A DNA stretch of 48,742 bases. Origin: Lentisphaeria bacterium. GTDB lineage: Bacteria > Verrucomicrobiota > Lentisphaeria > Victivallales > Victivallaceae. This document shows, piece after piece, positions 1 through 8,615 of this stretch. Location of the stretch: assembly GCA_017502435.1 (NCBI GenBank), contig JAFVUZ010000179.1:1-48742 (forward strand), given 5' to 3'. The notes beneath the pieces are model-generated. The model ran no database searches. It had not been told where the DNA came from and saw only the letters and a program-made list of their open reading frames with translations. Position 1 is the stretch's first letter; each line of letters starts with the position of its first letter. Made by a program: the position numbers and the translations under genes.

Positions 1-126
1 GAGGAGCAATCGAATATTCCGCCGAAAAAATAGCTAAACACTCTCAGCCGCCGACATACACGCGCCAGCGTAATATCGCACCGGGTCGTACCCGGCGTCT
101 GGTGCAGGGGCGGCGTAAGCCCCTGC
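1..126 (-). repeat. Structured dispersed repeat, copy 1 (partial)
   Basis: Read on the minus strand, this stretch matches the copies at 43514-43660 and 48678-48742. It has a hairpin GCAGGGGC/GCCCCTGC (arms 104-111 and 119-126, 7-nt loop), the invariant palindrome CCGGGTACGACCCGG (81-95, read on the minus strand), an ACGC..GCGT motif (60-71), and a CGGCGGAA..GATTGCTCC tail at the window edge. The terminal inverted repeat of the 43491-43776 copy is not recognisable beyond base 126, so this copy is diverged or truncated there. It codes for nothing visible. Confidence 0.75.
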
Positions 127-397
127 AAAAAAGCACAAAATAAGTTATCTCCCCATATTGGGAATATAGCATTTCAAAAGGTTTTTTCCCAAAAAAACAG
201 TTTTGCAACAGTCCCATTTTTTTTGCTGCGGAGAAAGGATATTTGGTTGTGCGGTTTTTGCAGTTTTACAGGCAGGAGGAGATTTATCCGGTTCAGGTAC
301 AGAGAATTTTGAATGTTTGATTGCTGTATAATTAATTATATAATGATTGAATTGTTTTTGCTGATTTTGGTATTCAGCAGTTATATCTTGACACAAA
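127..397. other. AT-rich intergenic stretch without a recognisable gene
   Basis: An 83-codon open frame on the minus strand (145-396) is the only frame of any size. It has no recognisable domain, no good ribosome binding site and a low-complexity lysine/glutamine-rich product. I see no RNA gene. The stretch is best treated as non-coding sequence between the repeat and the terminator at 398-429. Confidence 0.5.
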
Positions 398-429
398 AAA
401 AGCCTTCCGGAAAAATCCGGAAGGCTTTT
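398..429 (-). terminator. Intrinsic terminator of the reductase gene
   Basis: A perfect 13-bp stem (AAAAGCCTTCCGG, 398-410, with CCGGAAGGCTTTT, 417-429) closes a 6-nt loop. A/T runs on both sides make it usable in both directions. It lies 17 bp past the stop codon of the minus-strand gene ending at 447. Confidence 0.9.
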
Positions 430-446
430 GATAAAACTGATAATGA

Positions 447-1598
447 TTACTTTGTTGCTTCAAGAATTTCCTGAACCCAGGGGACGTTGTTGAAGAATTT
501 AACAAAGAATTCACGCATCATAACTTCCATTTTGCGATCATCATAGGTCCAAGCCAATGCTTCGTCGCCGAGAGCACCGCGGACGTTGGTCTGATCGAAA
601 ATAACGTCATTTGCAAAGTAGGGGAAAAGGTCGCCGATGAAACGTTCGAGCATTTTGCTGTCTTTGTTGAGAGAATCTTCATCTGCACTCTTTGAGACTT
701 CCATGTATTTGAGTTTGAGTACACGGCAGAGAGCACGGTCGATCATGTCGGTATTAACAGGGCTGTCGCCGGTGACGTGGAAAGTTTGGTTTGCAACATC
801 TTTCTGGAAAAGTTTGGTGATTGCATACTGGACATAGTCGATCGGAGTGAAGTAAATACGTTCAGAAGCAACAGTATTGAAATGGATGTTCAAATCGTAT
901 TCAGAAGCGGGATTGACACCTTCTTTGGCACAATGATGGCTTTTGAGTTTTGCGAGGAATTCAAGAATACGGTAGAATGCGAGGGGTTTACGGATTTTGC
1001 CGTCTTCCAGACGTCCGGTGATGATACCCGGACGGTAGATGGTGAAGGGGATTCCGCAGTCACGGACGAGTCCTTCGGACTGGAATTTGCTGGATTCGTA
1101 GGGGTTGTTAAATTCATTGCAGGTGGGACGTGCTTCCATGGCACGGCCGATGGTTTTGCCGGCGACGTATGCGGTTGAGACATAATGGAACTCCTTGAGA
1201 TTGAGGAGTTTTGCAAGAGCGATCATGTTCTCGGTCCCGTTGTAGTTGATTTTGAAGGTTTTGCCGGTGGGGTCTTTGCCGAGGTTGACGTCAGCGGCAC
1301 AATGGAACATACTGTTGACACCTTCCATGACGGGGAGTTTTGCGATTTCGGCGGGATTGATAGTGGTGACGTCGCCGTCAACGACTTCGATATTGCCGAT
1401 GATTTCGTCAAAAAGTTCGGGAGTGCCGTCAAATTCGCACTGTTCTTTTACGATGTCGTAAACGCGGTCATAAGCACTTTTGACCGGTGATTTACGGGTG
1501 AGGCATACGAATTTTGTGCCTTTCTGGTCACGCGACAAGGCGGTGACGAAAGCACTGCCAACCAGTCCGGTAATACCGGTCACGAAAATTTTCTTCAT
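447..1598 (-). CDS. NAD(P)-dependent extended SDR / thioester-reductase-like oxidoreductase
   Basis: The 383-residue product is an extended short-chain dehydrogenase. A TGITGLVG nucleotide-binding loop sits at residues 7-14. An HYVSTAYVAG strand (138-147) is typical of the NAD_binding_4 group (thioester reductase domains, fatty acyl reductases). YESSK at 167-171 is the catalytic YxxxK. The start at 1598 was chosen because the fold begins at MKKIFVTG; an upstream in-frame ATG at 1631 would add 11 residues with no homology. The gene stands alone and ends at a strong terminator. No acyl-carrier or adenylation domain is attached, so it is a free-standing reductase or epimerase. The substrate cannot be told from sequence. 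Confidence 0.85.
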   Translation of the reverse strand: MKKIFVTGITGLVGSAFVTALSRDQKGTKFVCLTRKSPVKSAYDRVYDIVKEQCEFDGTPELFDEIIGNIEVVDGDVTTINPAEIAKLPVMEGVNSMFHCAADVNLGKDPTGKTFKINYNGTENMIALAKLLNLKEFHYVSTAYVAGKTIGRAMEARPTCNEFNNPYESSKFQSEGLVRDCGIPFTIYRPGIITGRLEDGKIRKPLAFYRILEFLAKLKSHHCAKEGVNPASEYDLNIHFNTVASERIYFTPIDYVQYAITKLFQKDVANQTFHVTGDSPVNTDMIDRALCRVLKLKYMEVSKSADEDSLNKDSKMLERFIGDLFPYFANDVIFDQTNVRGALGDEALAWTYDDRKMEVMMREFFVKFFNNVPWVQEILEATK

Positions 1599-1757
1599 AA
1601 ATTTTACCTGTTTTTTTCTGCCTTGCGGCATTTGTTATATTTTATACAAAAACTCATAAACAATGAATATATAATGCAATCATTAAAATATCATGCTTTT
1701 TTATTTTTTCAAGTTTTGAATTAAAAAAACATAAAAAGTTTATTAAAATCCTTGTAT

Positions 1758-3791
1758 TTAAGATGATTTTCGTGGTATTTGAATGGCAAAATAATGGAAA
1801 ATTGCAAGGTCTTTACGGATTTTCCATTTGTTTTCTGCAATTTTTTCTGCAATATTGCTCAAGGGAAGCATCTGTCCGTCTTCATTCAGATATTTTGCGT
1901 TTGCGACGTCGGCACGGCTGTCATTGAAAACGACTGTAATTTCGTGAGCAATATCATAGGAGATATTTGTCATTCCGGCAAGTATGTTTTGGCCGTTATC
2001 GAAATATTGTACGGCAAAACATGACGGATTTTCGACAAATAGTGGAATTGCACTCATATCCATATATTCTATTATATTACGCATGAGAGTCTGTTTCTGA
2101 TATGAAATCAGATGACGCATATCCGGAGTCATTGGGTTTATACGGTATGCCATGACTGCGACTTTGCCGCCGAGAGAGTTTTCAAAAAGCAGCATTGACG
2201 GACATACCGTCCGGCGGTCATGGTCGGTGATGACTGCAAGTGTGCGGGCATTATCTGCAATATCAACGATTTTTTTGACATCTCTGAGGCCTGCATTTTT
2301 CAAAGAAGCGTATGTATTGACATATTTGCCGCAAAATTCGGGATCAGTAAAATATTCCGCTCCGAAATTTCCTTCAATTTCAGCGATGGAACAACCGATT
2401 TGCTCCTTGTATCCACGCATGGCGAATGCTTTTGCCGCATTTGCATCGAGGATGAGATTTTTTGCAAGAAGTTTTTTTATTTCCTCATCACTCAGGGACC
2501 ATGCCGTATCTCCGGCGATAAATGTTATTTCTGAATCATCGTAGGTCATGCAGAATCCGCTGTTGCCGAGAAAATCATGGATTGCAAATGACGGCCAGTA
2601 ATAATCTGTTACAGCAGGATGATTTTCATTGGTATCAAATGCACTGGTCGGTGAAAATTTGAGCCCGATACCTTTTTTTGTATGGCGTTCCGGTGCAATT
2701 TTTATCAAGCCTTCAAAAAATGCTCTTTCGCGTTTGAGCATTTTGGGAATTTCAGGTTCAAAAAATGGACCGTTGCCTACATAGCCGCATGGAGAAATCG
2801 CAGGATTGAACATCCTGTTGATAATGCCCTGCGAAATATGCAGGCGTATGACTTCCATGCTTTTTGAGAAGCGTGAAAAAGGAGTTGTTTCAATTTCCGG
2901 TGTGTATTCTGCATTGTCGCCCATCAAATGTCCCACGATTTGCATATAGAAAAGTCCGGGAATTATTTGTTGACGGTCGTTGTCGCTGTACGGACCTATG
3001 CAGGGACGGAGGAGAACTTTTCCTTCTTTCTGGACTCTTTTGGCGATTTTCGTCAAGTCGTAATTGCAAATTGTCATTGTGTGCAGGCAGGGAACCATAA
3101 TTCCGACTTTTATATCCGGATCGATGCTGTGGGCGGCATCGGCAATAGTTCCGGCAATATCTTCAAGTGTGCCGTTGAGAAAATTTATCCACTGACGTCT
3201 GACATCTGTATCATTGTAAATTGCGTGCTGCAGAGTTTCTCTGGTCCAATTTTTGCCGCTGCATTCAGAAAATCTGCTGATGTGGAGGTCGCACATACAG
3301 CCCCAGGTGTTTGCTTCTCCGGTCATAATGTAGCGGTTGTCGTCGTCAATATAGATATATTCAGCTCCTGCAGAGGCAAGGATTTTTTGAAATTCGGTCA
3401 GGTAATCTTTCAATGCCGGTTCAAGCTGACAGGCGAGGTGTTTCTGACCGCTTCCGTCTGCACGTGTCTGCCAGTAGGTATATTGCGGATTGTGTTCTGA
3501 ATGGTCGAAACGTGACTGCCGCATATTGTAGGAGGAATTTATGCCGACGTGAATATTGTGTTTGGCAAGAGTTTTTACAGCTTTGGCAATATTTTCTGCT
3601 TCATGCCGTGCTTCCTCCAGAGTCAGCTGATTCCAGACCATATGCTGTGCATCGGTGAAAAACATGACATATTCAGTTCCTGTTTCTTTACAGAATTCAA
3701 TTATTTCATCGACGATTTTTTCATGATTCCATGTCGGCAGGTACAGTCTTAAAATGTAATTTAATTTATTTTCCGGAAATATATCTTTCAT
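1758..3791 (-). CDS. Putative cytoplasmic glycoside hydrolase, TIM-barrel type
   Basis: The product has 677 residues and no signal peptide. The N-terminal half reads like a (beta/alpha)8 barrel of the kind found in GH42-related and other putative glycosidase families: strands such as EYVMFFTDAQ, HVGINSSYN, EYIYIDDDNRY and DIKVGIMVPC alternate with helices, and the acidic YIYIDDDNRY strand may carry a catalytic acid. The middle part (IAGDTAWSLSDEEIKKLL...ILDANAAKAF) resembles the glutaminase-like domain that follows the barrel in GH42-type enzymes. The C-terminal part is beta-rich. I do not recognise a specific family, so the substrate is unknown. A good start at 3791 follows an AGGAG-like site. 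The neighbouring EamA transporter and DeoR regulator suggest a sugar-use role. Confidence 0.6.
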   Translation of the reverse strand: MKDIFPENKLNYILRLYLPTWNHEKIVDEIIEFCKETGTEYVMFFTDAQHMVWNQLTLEEARHEAENIAKAVKTLAKHNIHVGINSSYNMRQSRFDHSEHNPQYTYWQTRADGSGQKHLACQLEPALKDYLTEFQKILASAGAEYIYIDDDNRYIMTGEANTWGCMCDLHISRFSECSGKNWTRETLQHAIYNDTDVRRQWINFLNGTLEDIAGTIADAAHSIDPDIKVGIMVPCLHTMTICNYDLTKIAKRVQKEGKVLLRPCIGPYSDNDRQQIIPGLFYMQIVGHLMGDNAEYTPEIETTPFSRFSKSMEVIRLHISQGIINRMFNPAISPCGYVGNGPFFEPEIPKMLKRERAFFEGLIKIAPERHTKKGIGLKFSPTSAFDTNENHPAVTDYYWPSFAIHDFLGNSGFCMTYDDSEITFIAGDTAWSLSDEEIKKLLAKNLILDANAAKAFAMRGYKEQIGCSIAEIEGNFGAEYFTDPEFCGKYVNTYASLKNAGLRDVKKIVDIADNARTLAVITDHDRRTVCPSMLLFENSLGGKVAVMAYRINPMTPDMRHLISYQKQTLMRNIIEYMDMSAIPLFVENPSCFAVQYFDNGQNILAGMTNISYDIAHEITVVFNDSRADVANAKYLNEDGQMLPLSNIAEKIAENKWKIRKDLAIFHYFAIQIPRKSS

Positions 3792-3881
3792 AAAATTACT
3801 CCTGATTTTTGTTAGCAGATTAAATTTCTTTAAAATAGCTTTGAATTTTTAATTGTCAAGTTGTTTTCAGGTAAAATAATA

Positions 3882-3909
3882 TTGATTTTTGCAGAAAATG
3901 TGTTATATT
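3882..3909 (+). promoter_or_regulatory. Sigma-70-type promoter of the EamA gene
   Basis: TTGATT (3882-3887) and TATATT (3904-3909) are separated by 16 bp and lie about 40 bp before the start codon at 3948. This is a visual call. The -10 matches those proposed for rsmI, lysA and ribBA here. Confidence 0.5.
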
Positions 3910-3947
3910 ATGCGGACATAATAACTTTTAAAAATGGAGAAAATAAA

Positions 3948-4844
3948 ATGACATGGAATGCATTTATTGTAATATTGGTTTCGGTTTTTCTGCACGCAGG
4001 ATGGAATTTTATCAGTCGTGCGAGCAGACCTTCGATTGCGTTTTTCTGGTTGGTTGAAGCATTCGGCGGATTATTTCTGATACCATTTCTGTTTATCGTA
4101 AAAATGCCGTGGAGTGAACTTCCCGCAGCGTTCTGGATATTTTTTGCTGTAAGTTCGGTTTTTGAAGGTCTTTACTCGATCGGGTTATCAAAGACCTACA
4201 AAACAACAGACATATCCATTGCATATCCTCTGATGCGTGCTTTGCCGGTTTTGCTGGTAGCAGTTATCACTTCAATTTTCGGGCTCGGTTCCAAATTGTC
4301 ATGGCTGGCAGGCGGAGGGATGGCAGTGGTTGCCGGTGGATGTTTTATTCTGCCGCAGAAATCTCTGAAACAGTTTGATTTCAAATCATTTATCAAATCG
4401 GTCTGCGGTCCGATCATGCTGGCGGCACTTGGAACGACTTTTTATACAATATCCGACAGTATGGCACTTTCTTACTTTAATAAATATTCGCAGTCCGGCT
4501 CGCTGGTGACGGCGTGTGCATATTTTATGCTTGTTAAAATAGGTATCTGCAGCTGTCTGGCGGGAATCGTCTTCGGTATTAAAGAAGAGCGTGATGATCT
4601 GCTTTGCAAGTGCTGGAAAACTTTGAATCCCTATTTGGTCGGAATCGGTACAGGATTTGCCTATTTGCTGGTGCTTTGGGCAATGGGTATGGTCAGCAAC
4701 GTAAGTTATCTGCAGGCGTTCCGTCAGTTAAGTCTGCCGCTCGGTGTGGCAATGGGAATAATTTTTCTGCATGAAAAATTTACAGTTCCCAAAGTTATCG
4801 GCGTTATTATGATCGTAATCGGTCTGATTATGACGGTGATTTAA
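3948..4844 (+). CDS. EamA/DMT-superfamily inner-membrane transporter
   Basis: The 298-residue product is almost entirely hydrophobic, with about ten predicted membrane helices arranged as two five-helix halves, as in drug/metabolite exporters of the EamA type. GLYSIGLSKTYKTTDISIAYPLMRA and SYLQAFRQLSLPLGVAMGIIFLHEK are the typical ends of helices 3-4 and 8-9. The start at 3948 is preceded by GGAG at 3936-3939; the frame opens 29 codons earlier with unlikely sequence. It is convergent with the DeoR gene (3-bp gap) and is the only transporter near the catabolic cluster. Substrate and direction of transport are unknown. Confidence 0.85.
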   Translation: MTWNAFIVILVSVFLHAGWNFISRASRPSIAFFWLVEAFGGLFLIPFLFIVKMPWSELPAAFWIFFAVSSVFEGLYSIGLSKTYKTTDISIAYPLMRALPVLLVAVITSIFGLGSKLSWLAGGGMAVVAGGCFILPQKSLKQFDFKSFIKSVCGPIMLAALGTTFYTISDSMALSYFNKYSQSGSLVTACAYFMLVKIGICSCLAGIVFGIKEERDDLLCKCWKTLNPYLVGIGTGFAYLLVLWAMGMVSNVSYLQAFRQLSLPLGVAMGIIFLHEKFTVPKVIGVIMIVIGLIMTVI

Positions 4845-4847
4845 GTT

Positions 4848-5600
4848 TTATGCTTTGACAGTTACAACGTTTATTCCGGCATTTTTCATGCGTTGAATAT
4901 CGTCGGATTTGAGTTTGCTGTCGGTTATCAGCAGGTCAATATCGTTGAGTGATGCGAATCTTGAAAGTGCCCGCTTGCCGAATTTGCCGTTTTGAGTGAT
5001 GATGGCGGCATGGTCGGCTATTTTCATTGACATTTTTTCCAGACTTGCCAGACTGCTGTCCGAAGTGTAAAAGCCGAGGTCGGAAAAAGCTCCGTCACAT
5101 CCTGAAATAAGCCAGTCAACATGAAATTCTTCAATATTTTTTTCTCCGATATGCCCGACAAGGTCGAGTGAAGTTGACCGAAGTTCACCGCCGAGCAGAA
5201 TAACTTTGCATCTTGAGCGAAAAAGAGCGGAAGCTATTGGCAGTGAATTTGTTATGACTGTCAAAGATGAGGTGTTTTTTTTGACCAGAGTTTTTGCAAA
5301 AGCGAGACTGGTCGTGCCCGTGCTTAAAAAAATCGCATTGCACGGCATGATTTCCATATACAGAGCCTCTGCAATGGCGAATTGTATATCCATGGAGTTG
5401 TCGTCGCCGTGTTCCGGTTCATAGCGGGCAGGGGAGAGGACCGCACCGCCTCTGACCTGAATCAGAAGTTTCTGTTCCTCCAGAATCCGCAAATCGCGGC
5501 GTATTGTCATTTCGGTTACTCCGAAAATTTGTGCGGCGGATTTTATTTCAACTTTGCCGCGTTGGAGCATATCAAGTATTTTTCGGTGCCGTGTATGCAT
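4848..5600 (-). CDS. DeoR-family transcriptional repressor
   Basis: The 250-residue protein has the classic DeoR layout. An N-terminal winged helix-turn-helix (about residues 16-40, with FGVTEMTIRRDLRIL) is followed by RGGA (50-53). A C-terminal sugar-phosphate-sensing domain contains FLSTGTTSLAFA, TVITNSLPIA, VILLGGELR and DWLISGCDGA. Such regulators usually repress sugar-catabolic operons until a phosphorylated intermediate binds. The gene diverges from the operon starting at 5876, and the spacer holds inverted repeats (5640-5653 and 5738-5756) that make good operator candidates. The likely role is local repressor of the 5876-20831 cluster and of itself. The inducer is unknown. Confidence 0.93.
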   Translation of the reverse strand: MHTRHRKILDMLQRGKVEIKSAAQIFGVTEMTIRRDLRILEEQKLLIQVRGGAVLSPARYEPEHGDDNSMDIQFAIAEALYMEIMPCNAIFLSTGTTSLAFAKTLVKKNTSSLTVITNSLPIASALFRSRCKVILLGGELRSTSLDLVGHIGEKNIEEFHVDWLISGCDGAFSDLGFYTSDSSLASLEKMSMKIADHAAIITQNGKFGKRALSRFASLNDIDLLITDSKLKSDDIQRMKNAGINVVTVKA

Positions 5601-5639
5601 AAAAGAAATCCTTTTTTGAGTTTGTTTTTTTTAGAAAAT

Positions 5640-5653
5640 AACATCAAAATGTT
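5640..5653. promoter_or_regulatory. Candidate DeoR operator half-site pair
   Basis: The inverted repeat AACAT-CAAA-ATGTT lies 40 bp upstream of the deoR start codon. It uses the same AATGTT/AACATT half-site as the perfect palindrome at 5738-5756. A further single half-site (AACATTTTA) lies at 5701-5709. Three related sites in the divergent spacer would fit looping or autoregulation, which is inference. Confidence 0.4.
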
Positions 5654-5689
5654 AAAAAATCAAATCGTAAAATGAAAAAAAGATAAAAA

Positions 5690-5720
5690 TTGTATCAGGT
5701 AACATTTTAGGGTGTATAAT
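5690..5720 (+). promoter_or_regulatory. Candidate promoter of the catabolic cluster
   Basis: A consensus -10 TATAAT lies at 5715-5720, with a weak -35 TTGTAT at 5690-5695 (19-bp spacer). Initiation would fall around 5727, giving a leader of about 150 nt and placing the palindrome at 5738-5756 immediately downstream of the start point. Confidence 0.45.
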
Positions 5721-5737
5721 ACTGTATTTTTGTTGTA

Positions 5738-5756
5738 AATGTTAAAAATTAACATT
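5738..5756. promoter_or_regulatory. Candidate DeoR operator, perfect 19-bp palindrome
   Basis: AATGTTAA-AAA-TTAACATT is a perfect inverted repeat in the spacer between deoR and the aminotransferase gene, starting 18 bp after the proposed -10 box. Its position suits a repressor roadblock. Binding by the adjacent DeoR protein is inferred from proximity and from the related half-sites at 5640-5653. Confidence 0.6.
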
Positions 5757-5875
5757 GAGTTTGAAAAAAATAACTTTTTCATACACTTTTTTATTTGAAA
5801 AAATGCATAGATAACTTTATATTTAGTTGTGTTAACCCAATCAACCCTAAACAACTTTTCAAAGGAGGAAAGAAA

Positions 5876-7243
5876 ATGGGAAAATACAATCCGGCACCGT
5901 ATCAACTCGATTTGACACGTTACCCCAACATCGTTACCAAAACTCTCCCCGGTCCCAAGAGTCAGGAACTCCACGGACGTGCATCCAAATATTACCGCGG
6001 TCTTTCCGGTCAGGTCAAACTCTTCCCCGTCGCTTTTGAAAAAGGCGAAGGCTGCATGATGCAGGACGTCGACGGCAATCAGTACATCGACTTCTCCAGC
6101 GGTATCTACGTTACCACTCTCGGTCACTGCCATCCCAAAATTTCTGAAGCCGTTGCAAAATATGCAAAACAGATGATGAACTGCCACGACTTCACCACTG
6201 AAATCAAAGTCAAACTTCTCGAAAAAATGGCAAGCGTTCTCCCCGGAGATTTGAAATGCTTTCAGCTTTATGACAGCGGTACAACCGCAGTTGAAGCCGG
6301 TCTCCGTACCTGCCGTGCCGCAACCGGCAAACATGAATTTATCAGCTGCTTCATGGACTTCCACGGCAAAAGCGGTCACTCTATCGGTCTTGCCCGTATG
6401 ACCAAGTTCAGCGGTGCTTCACGTCCCGAAGGTTTCCATCTGGTTCCCCGTCCTGACACCTACCGTCCCTGGTGGACCCGTCCCGACGGCACCCTCGATA
6501 CTGAACGTTACCTCGAATTTTACGACAAATTCATCAAAGAATCAACCACCGGTCAGGTCGCTGCTTTCGTTCTCGAACCCATTCAGGGCTGGGGCGGTTC
6601 AATCATGCCGCCGGATGACTTCTTCCCCAAACTGCGTAAGTTCCTCGATGAACGCGGCATTCTCCTTTTTGCCGACGAAGTTCTGACCAGCATGGGCCGT
6701 ACCGGCAAGATCCTCTGCTGCGAACACTGGAACGTTCTGCCCGATATCGTCACTCTCGGTAAAGGTTTCGGTAACGGATTCCCTGTTACCTGTATGGCTG
6801 TCCGCACTCCCTACGCCGATGCTGTTGACAAAATTTCTGCTTCCACCAGTTACGGCGGCAACCCGATGGCTTGTGCTGCAGCTCTCGCCTGCTTCGAAGT
6901 TATCGAAGAAGAAGGTCTGCTCGAACACGCTCAGGAACTTGAAGTCCTCTTCAAGAAACGCATGGCTGACTGGACCACCAAATATCAAATCGTTGGTGAT
7001 ACCCGCTGCAAAGGCTGCTTGCTCGGTATCGAACTTGTTAAAGACAAAGCCCTCAAAACTCCGTTCGATGAAGCCGGTAAAATGGTTTATCAGAAGGCAT
7101 TTGCCAAAGGTCTGGCTTGGGTTCCCGCAGGTCACATCCTCCGCATGAGCCCCCCGATCATCATGCCGAACGAAGTCGCCATGAAGGGTATGGATATTAT
7201 CGAAGAAGCTATCGCAGAAACCGAAAAGGAACTGCTCGGCTGA
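5876..7243 (+). CDS. Class III PLP-dependent aminotransferase
   Basis: The 455-residue protein is a fold-type I class III (omega) aminotransferase, the family of GABA, ornithine and acetylornithine transaminases. SGTTAVEAGLR (134-144) binds the cofactor phosphate, FADEV (266-270) supplies the Asp that contacts the pyridine nitrogen, and TLGKGFGNGFPV carries the Schiff-base lysine K296. The start at 5876 follows a strong AAAGGAGG (5861-5868); the open frame extends further upstream into the leader but without a better start. It is the first gene of the cluster behind the candidate DeoR operator. Codons are strongly biased to C-ending and CGT/GGT forms, unlike the next gene, which suggests high expression. 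It probably deaminates an amino-sugar-derived intermediate or uses a sugar-derived carbonyl; the substrate is unknown. Confidence 0.92.
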   Translation: MGKYNPAPYQLDLTRYPNIVTKTLPGPKSQELHGRASKYYRGLSGQVKLFPVAFEKGEGCMMQDVDGNQYIDFSSGIYVTTLGHCHPKISEAVAKYAKQMMNCHDFTTEIKVKLLEKMASVLPGDLKCFQLYDSGTTAVEAGLRTCRAATGKHEFISCFMDFHGKSGHSIGLARMTKFSGASRPEGFHLVPRPDTYRPWWTRPDGTLDTERYLEFYDKFIKESTTGQVAAFVLEPIQGWGGSIMPPDDFFPKLRKFLDERGILLFADEVLTSMGRTGKILCCEHWNVLPDIVTLGKGFGNGFPVTCMAVRTPYADAVDKISASTSYGGNPMACAAALACFEVIEEEGLLEHAQELEVLFKKRMADWTTKYQIVGDTRCKGCLLGIELVKDKALKTPFDEAGKMVYQKAFAKGLAWVPAGHILRMSPPIIMPNEVAMKGMDIIEEAIAETEKELLG

Positions 7244-7256
7244 ATCTGATATGTTC

Positions 7257-7292
7257 CGGCAGCTGCCGTTTCCGCAACGGTGCGGCAGCTGT
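7257..7292 (+). other. Intercistronic hairpin after the aminotransferase gene
   Basis: CAGCTGCC (7260-7267) pairs with GGCAGCTG (7284-7291), with further inner pairing (GTT/AAC). No T-run follows, so it is more likely an mRNA-stability or processing element than a terminator. It separates a codon-optimised gene from a less optimised one in the same operon. Confidence 0.4.
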
Positions 7293-7315
7293 CATAAAAT
7301 AAGCTGGAGTTATTT

Positions 7316-8608
7316 ATGAATAATGTTCTTGATTTCGGAGCCGTCGGTGACGGTAAAACCAAAGACACTGCAGCTGTTCAAAAAGCAATAGACGCCGGTG
7401 GGATCGTTTTTTTCCCTCCCGGTGTCTATTTGTGCGGTACTTTGTATCTCAAGTCATGCGGCGGTCTGGAACTTGCTCCGGGAGCAGTGATACTCGGAAG
7501 CCCTGACAAAGAGGATTATAATGCTGACGATTTTTGTGTACAGAACAGTTTTTCAACCGTTGAAAGATCAAGCGGTGCTCATTTGATAGTTGTTCTTGAA
7601 CAGCATGATGTTGTGATCAGGGGCGGCGGCAGAATTGACGGCAACCGTCAGGCTTTTTACGGCGATCCTGCTGAAAAAGAACGTAAATTTACTTTGAGTG
7701 ACTGGCGCCCCGGGCAGATGGTTTTTGTCTGTGAAAGTGAAAATGTCACCATTACAGATGTTGAATTGAATCATGCCGCATACTGGACACTTTTTCTCTA
7801 CGGATGCGAAAATGTAATGGTCAGAGGAGTCAGGATATGGAACGATTACCGCACCCATAACGGAGACGGAATTGACATTGACTGCTGCCGTTTTGTAACG
7901 GTCAGCGACTGTATTATCCATTCCGGAGATGACTGCATTACATTCCGCGGCAATACCCAACGGTTGAAAAATAAAAAGCCGTGTGAGTATGTTACTGTGA
8001 CAAACTGCGTTCTCGGAACTTCATGCAATGCATTGCGTATCGGGGTCGGAGATGGTATTATCAGAAATTGTACAGTTTCAAATCTCATTGTCAAAGATAC
8101 CCGTACCGGTATTCAGATAAATTCAGCTTATTCAACCGATTCCGGTGTCGGAATCGAAAATATTCTTTTCAGTAATATATGTATGGAAGTCAAAAAGCCT
8201 TTCGCTCTTTTCAGCCATTTCAGAGGTTTGTGCGATCAGGAAATCAAACCCATGCGTAATATACGTTTCAGCAATATTTCCACAACTGCAGTTGCCAATT
8301 CGGCAATTTGTGCAAATCATGTCGGAGATATTGAGGGAATCACTTTCTCGGATGTTGAATTTATTGTCGGTTCTGATGAAAATGTTCAGCCGATGGATGA
8401 ATATTTCTGCCGCGGCTACGGTGTTGAAAGTGCCCCGGCTGTTTTCTATGTCGAAAATGCAAAGAATGTGAAATTCCGCAACGTCAATGCGGTATATGCC
8501 GACGGAGCTGCAAAATGGCAGTACGGTGTTGTTTCAGTGAATACAGAAAAAATGATTCTGGATTCATGCGGTTTTGACAGAGAAAATATTGTTTATGAAA
8601 AAAAGTGA
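7316..8608 (+). CDS. GH28-like right-handed beta-helix glycosidase (cytoplasmic)
   Basis: The 430-residue protein opens with the pectin-lyase-fold entry FGAVGDGKTKDTAAVQKAID (7-26) and ...FFPPGVYLCGTLYLKS. It keeps the two GH28 acid blocks, GDGIDID (183-189) and GDDCI (204-208). The later GHG and RIK blocks of classical polygalacturonases are not seen; SCNALRIG (236-243) and TRTGIQINSAY take their place, as in divergent GH28-like clades acting on other glycosides. There is no signal peptide, so it would act on imported oligosaccharides. A GGAG site precedes the start at 7316. It follows the aminotransferase gene by 72 bp and nearly abuts the next gene. Confidence 0.82.
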   Translation: MNNVLDFGAVGDGKTKDTAAVQKAIDAGGIVFFPPGVYLCGTLYLKSCGGLELAPGAVILGSPDKEDYNADDFCVQNSFSTVERSSGAHLIVVLEQHDVVIRGGGRIDGNRQAFYGDPAEKERKFTLSDWRPGQMVFVCESENVTITDVELNHAAYWTLFLYGCENVMVRGVRIWNDYRTHNGDGIDIDCCRFVTVSDCIIHSGDDCITFRGNTQRLKNKKPCEYVTVTNCVLGTSCNALRIGVGDGIIRNCTVSNLIVKDTRTGIQINSAYSTDSGVGIENILFSNICMEVKKPFALFSHFRGLCDQEIKPMRNIRFSNISTTAVANSAICANHVGDIEGITFSDVEFIVGSDENVQPMDEYFCRGYGVESAPAVFYVENAKNVKFRNVNAVYADGAAKWQYGVVSVNTEKMILDSCGFDRENIVYEKK

Positions 8609-8615
8609 GGCAGTC

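Noticed and set aside
145-396. 83-codon open frame on the minus strand
   Set aside because: No recognisable domain, no ribosome binding site, low-complexity product in an AT-rich spacer.
777-1178. 133-codon frame antisense to the SDR reductase gene
   Set aside because: Shadow of a real gene; the opposite strand has convincing family motifs.
5660-6379. 239-codon minus-strand frame across the operator region and aminotransferase gene
   Set aside because: Antisense to a well supported class III aminotransferase; the product is low-complexity and lacks motifs.
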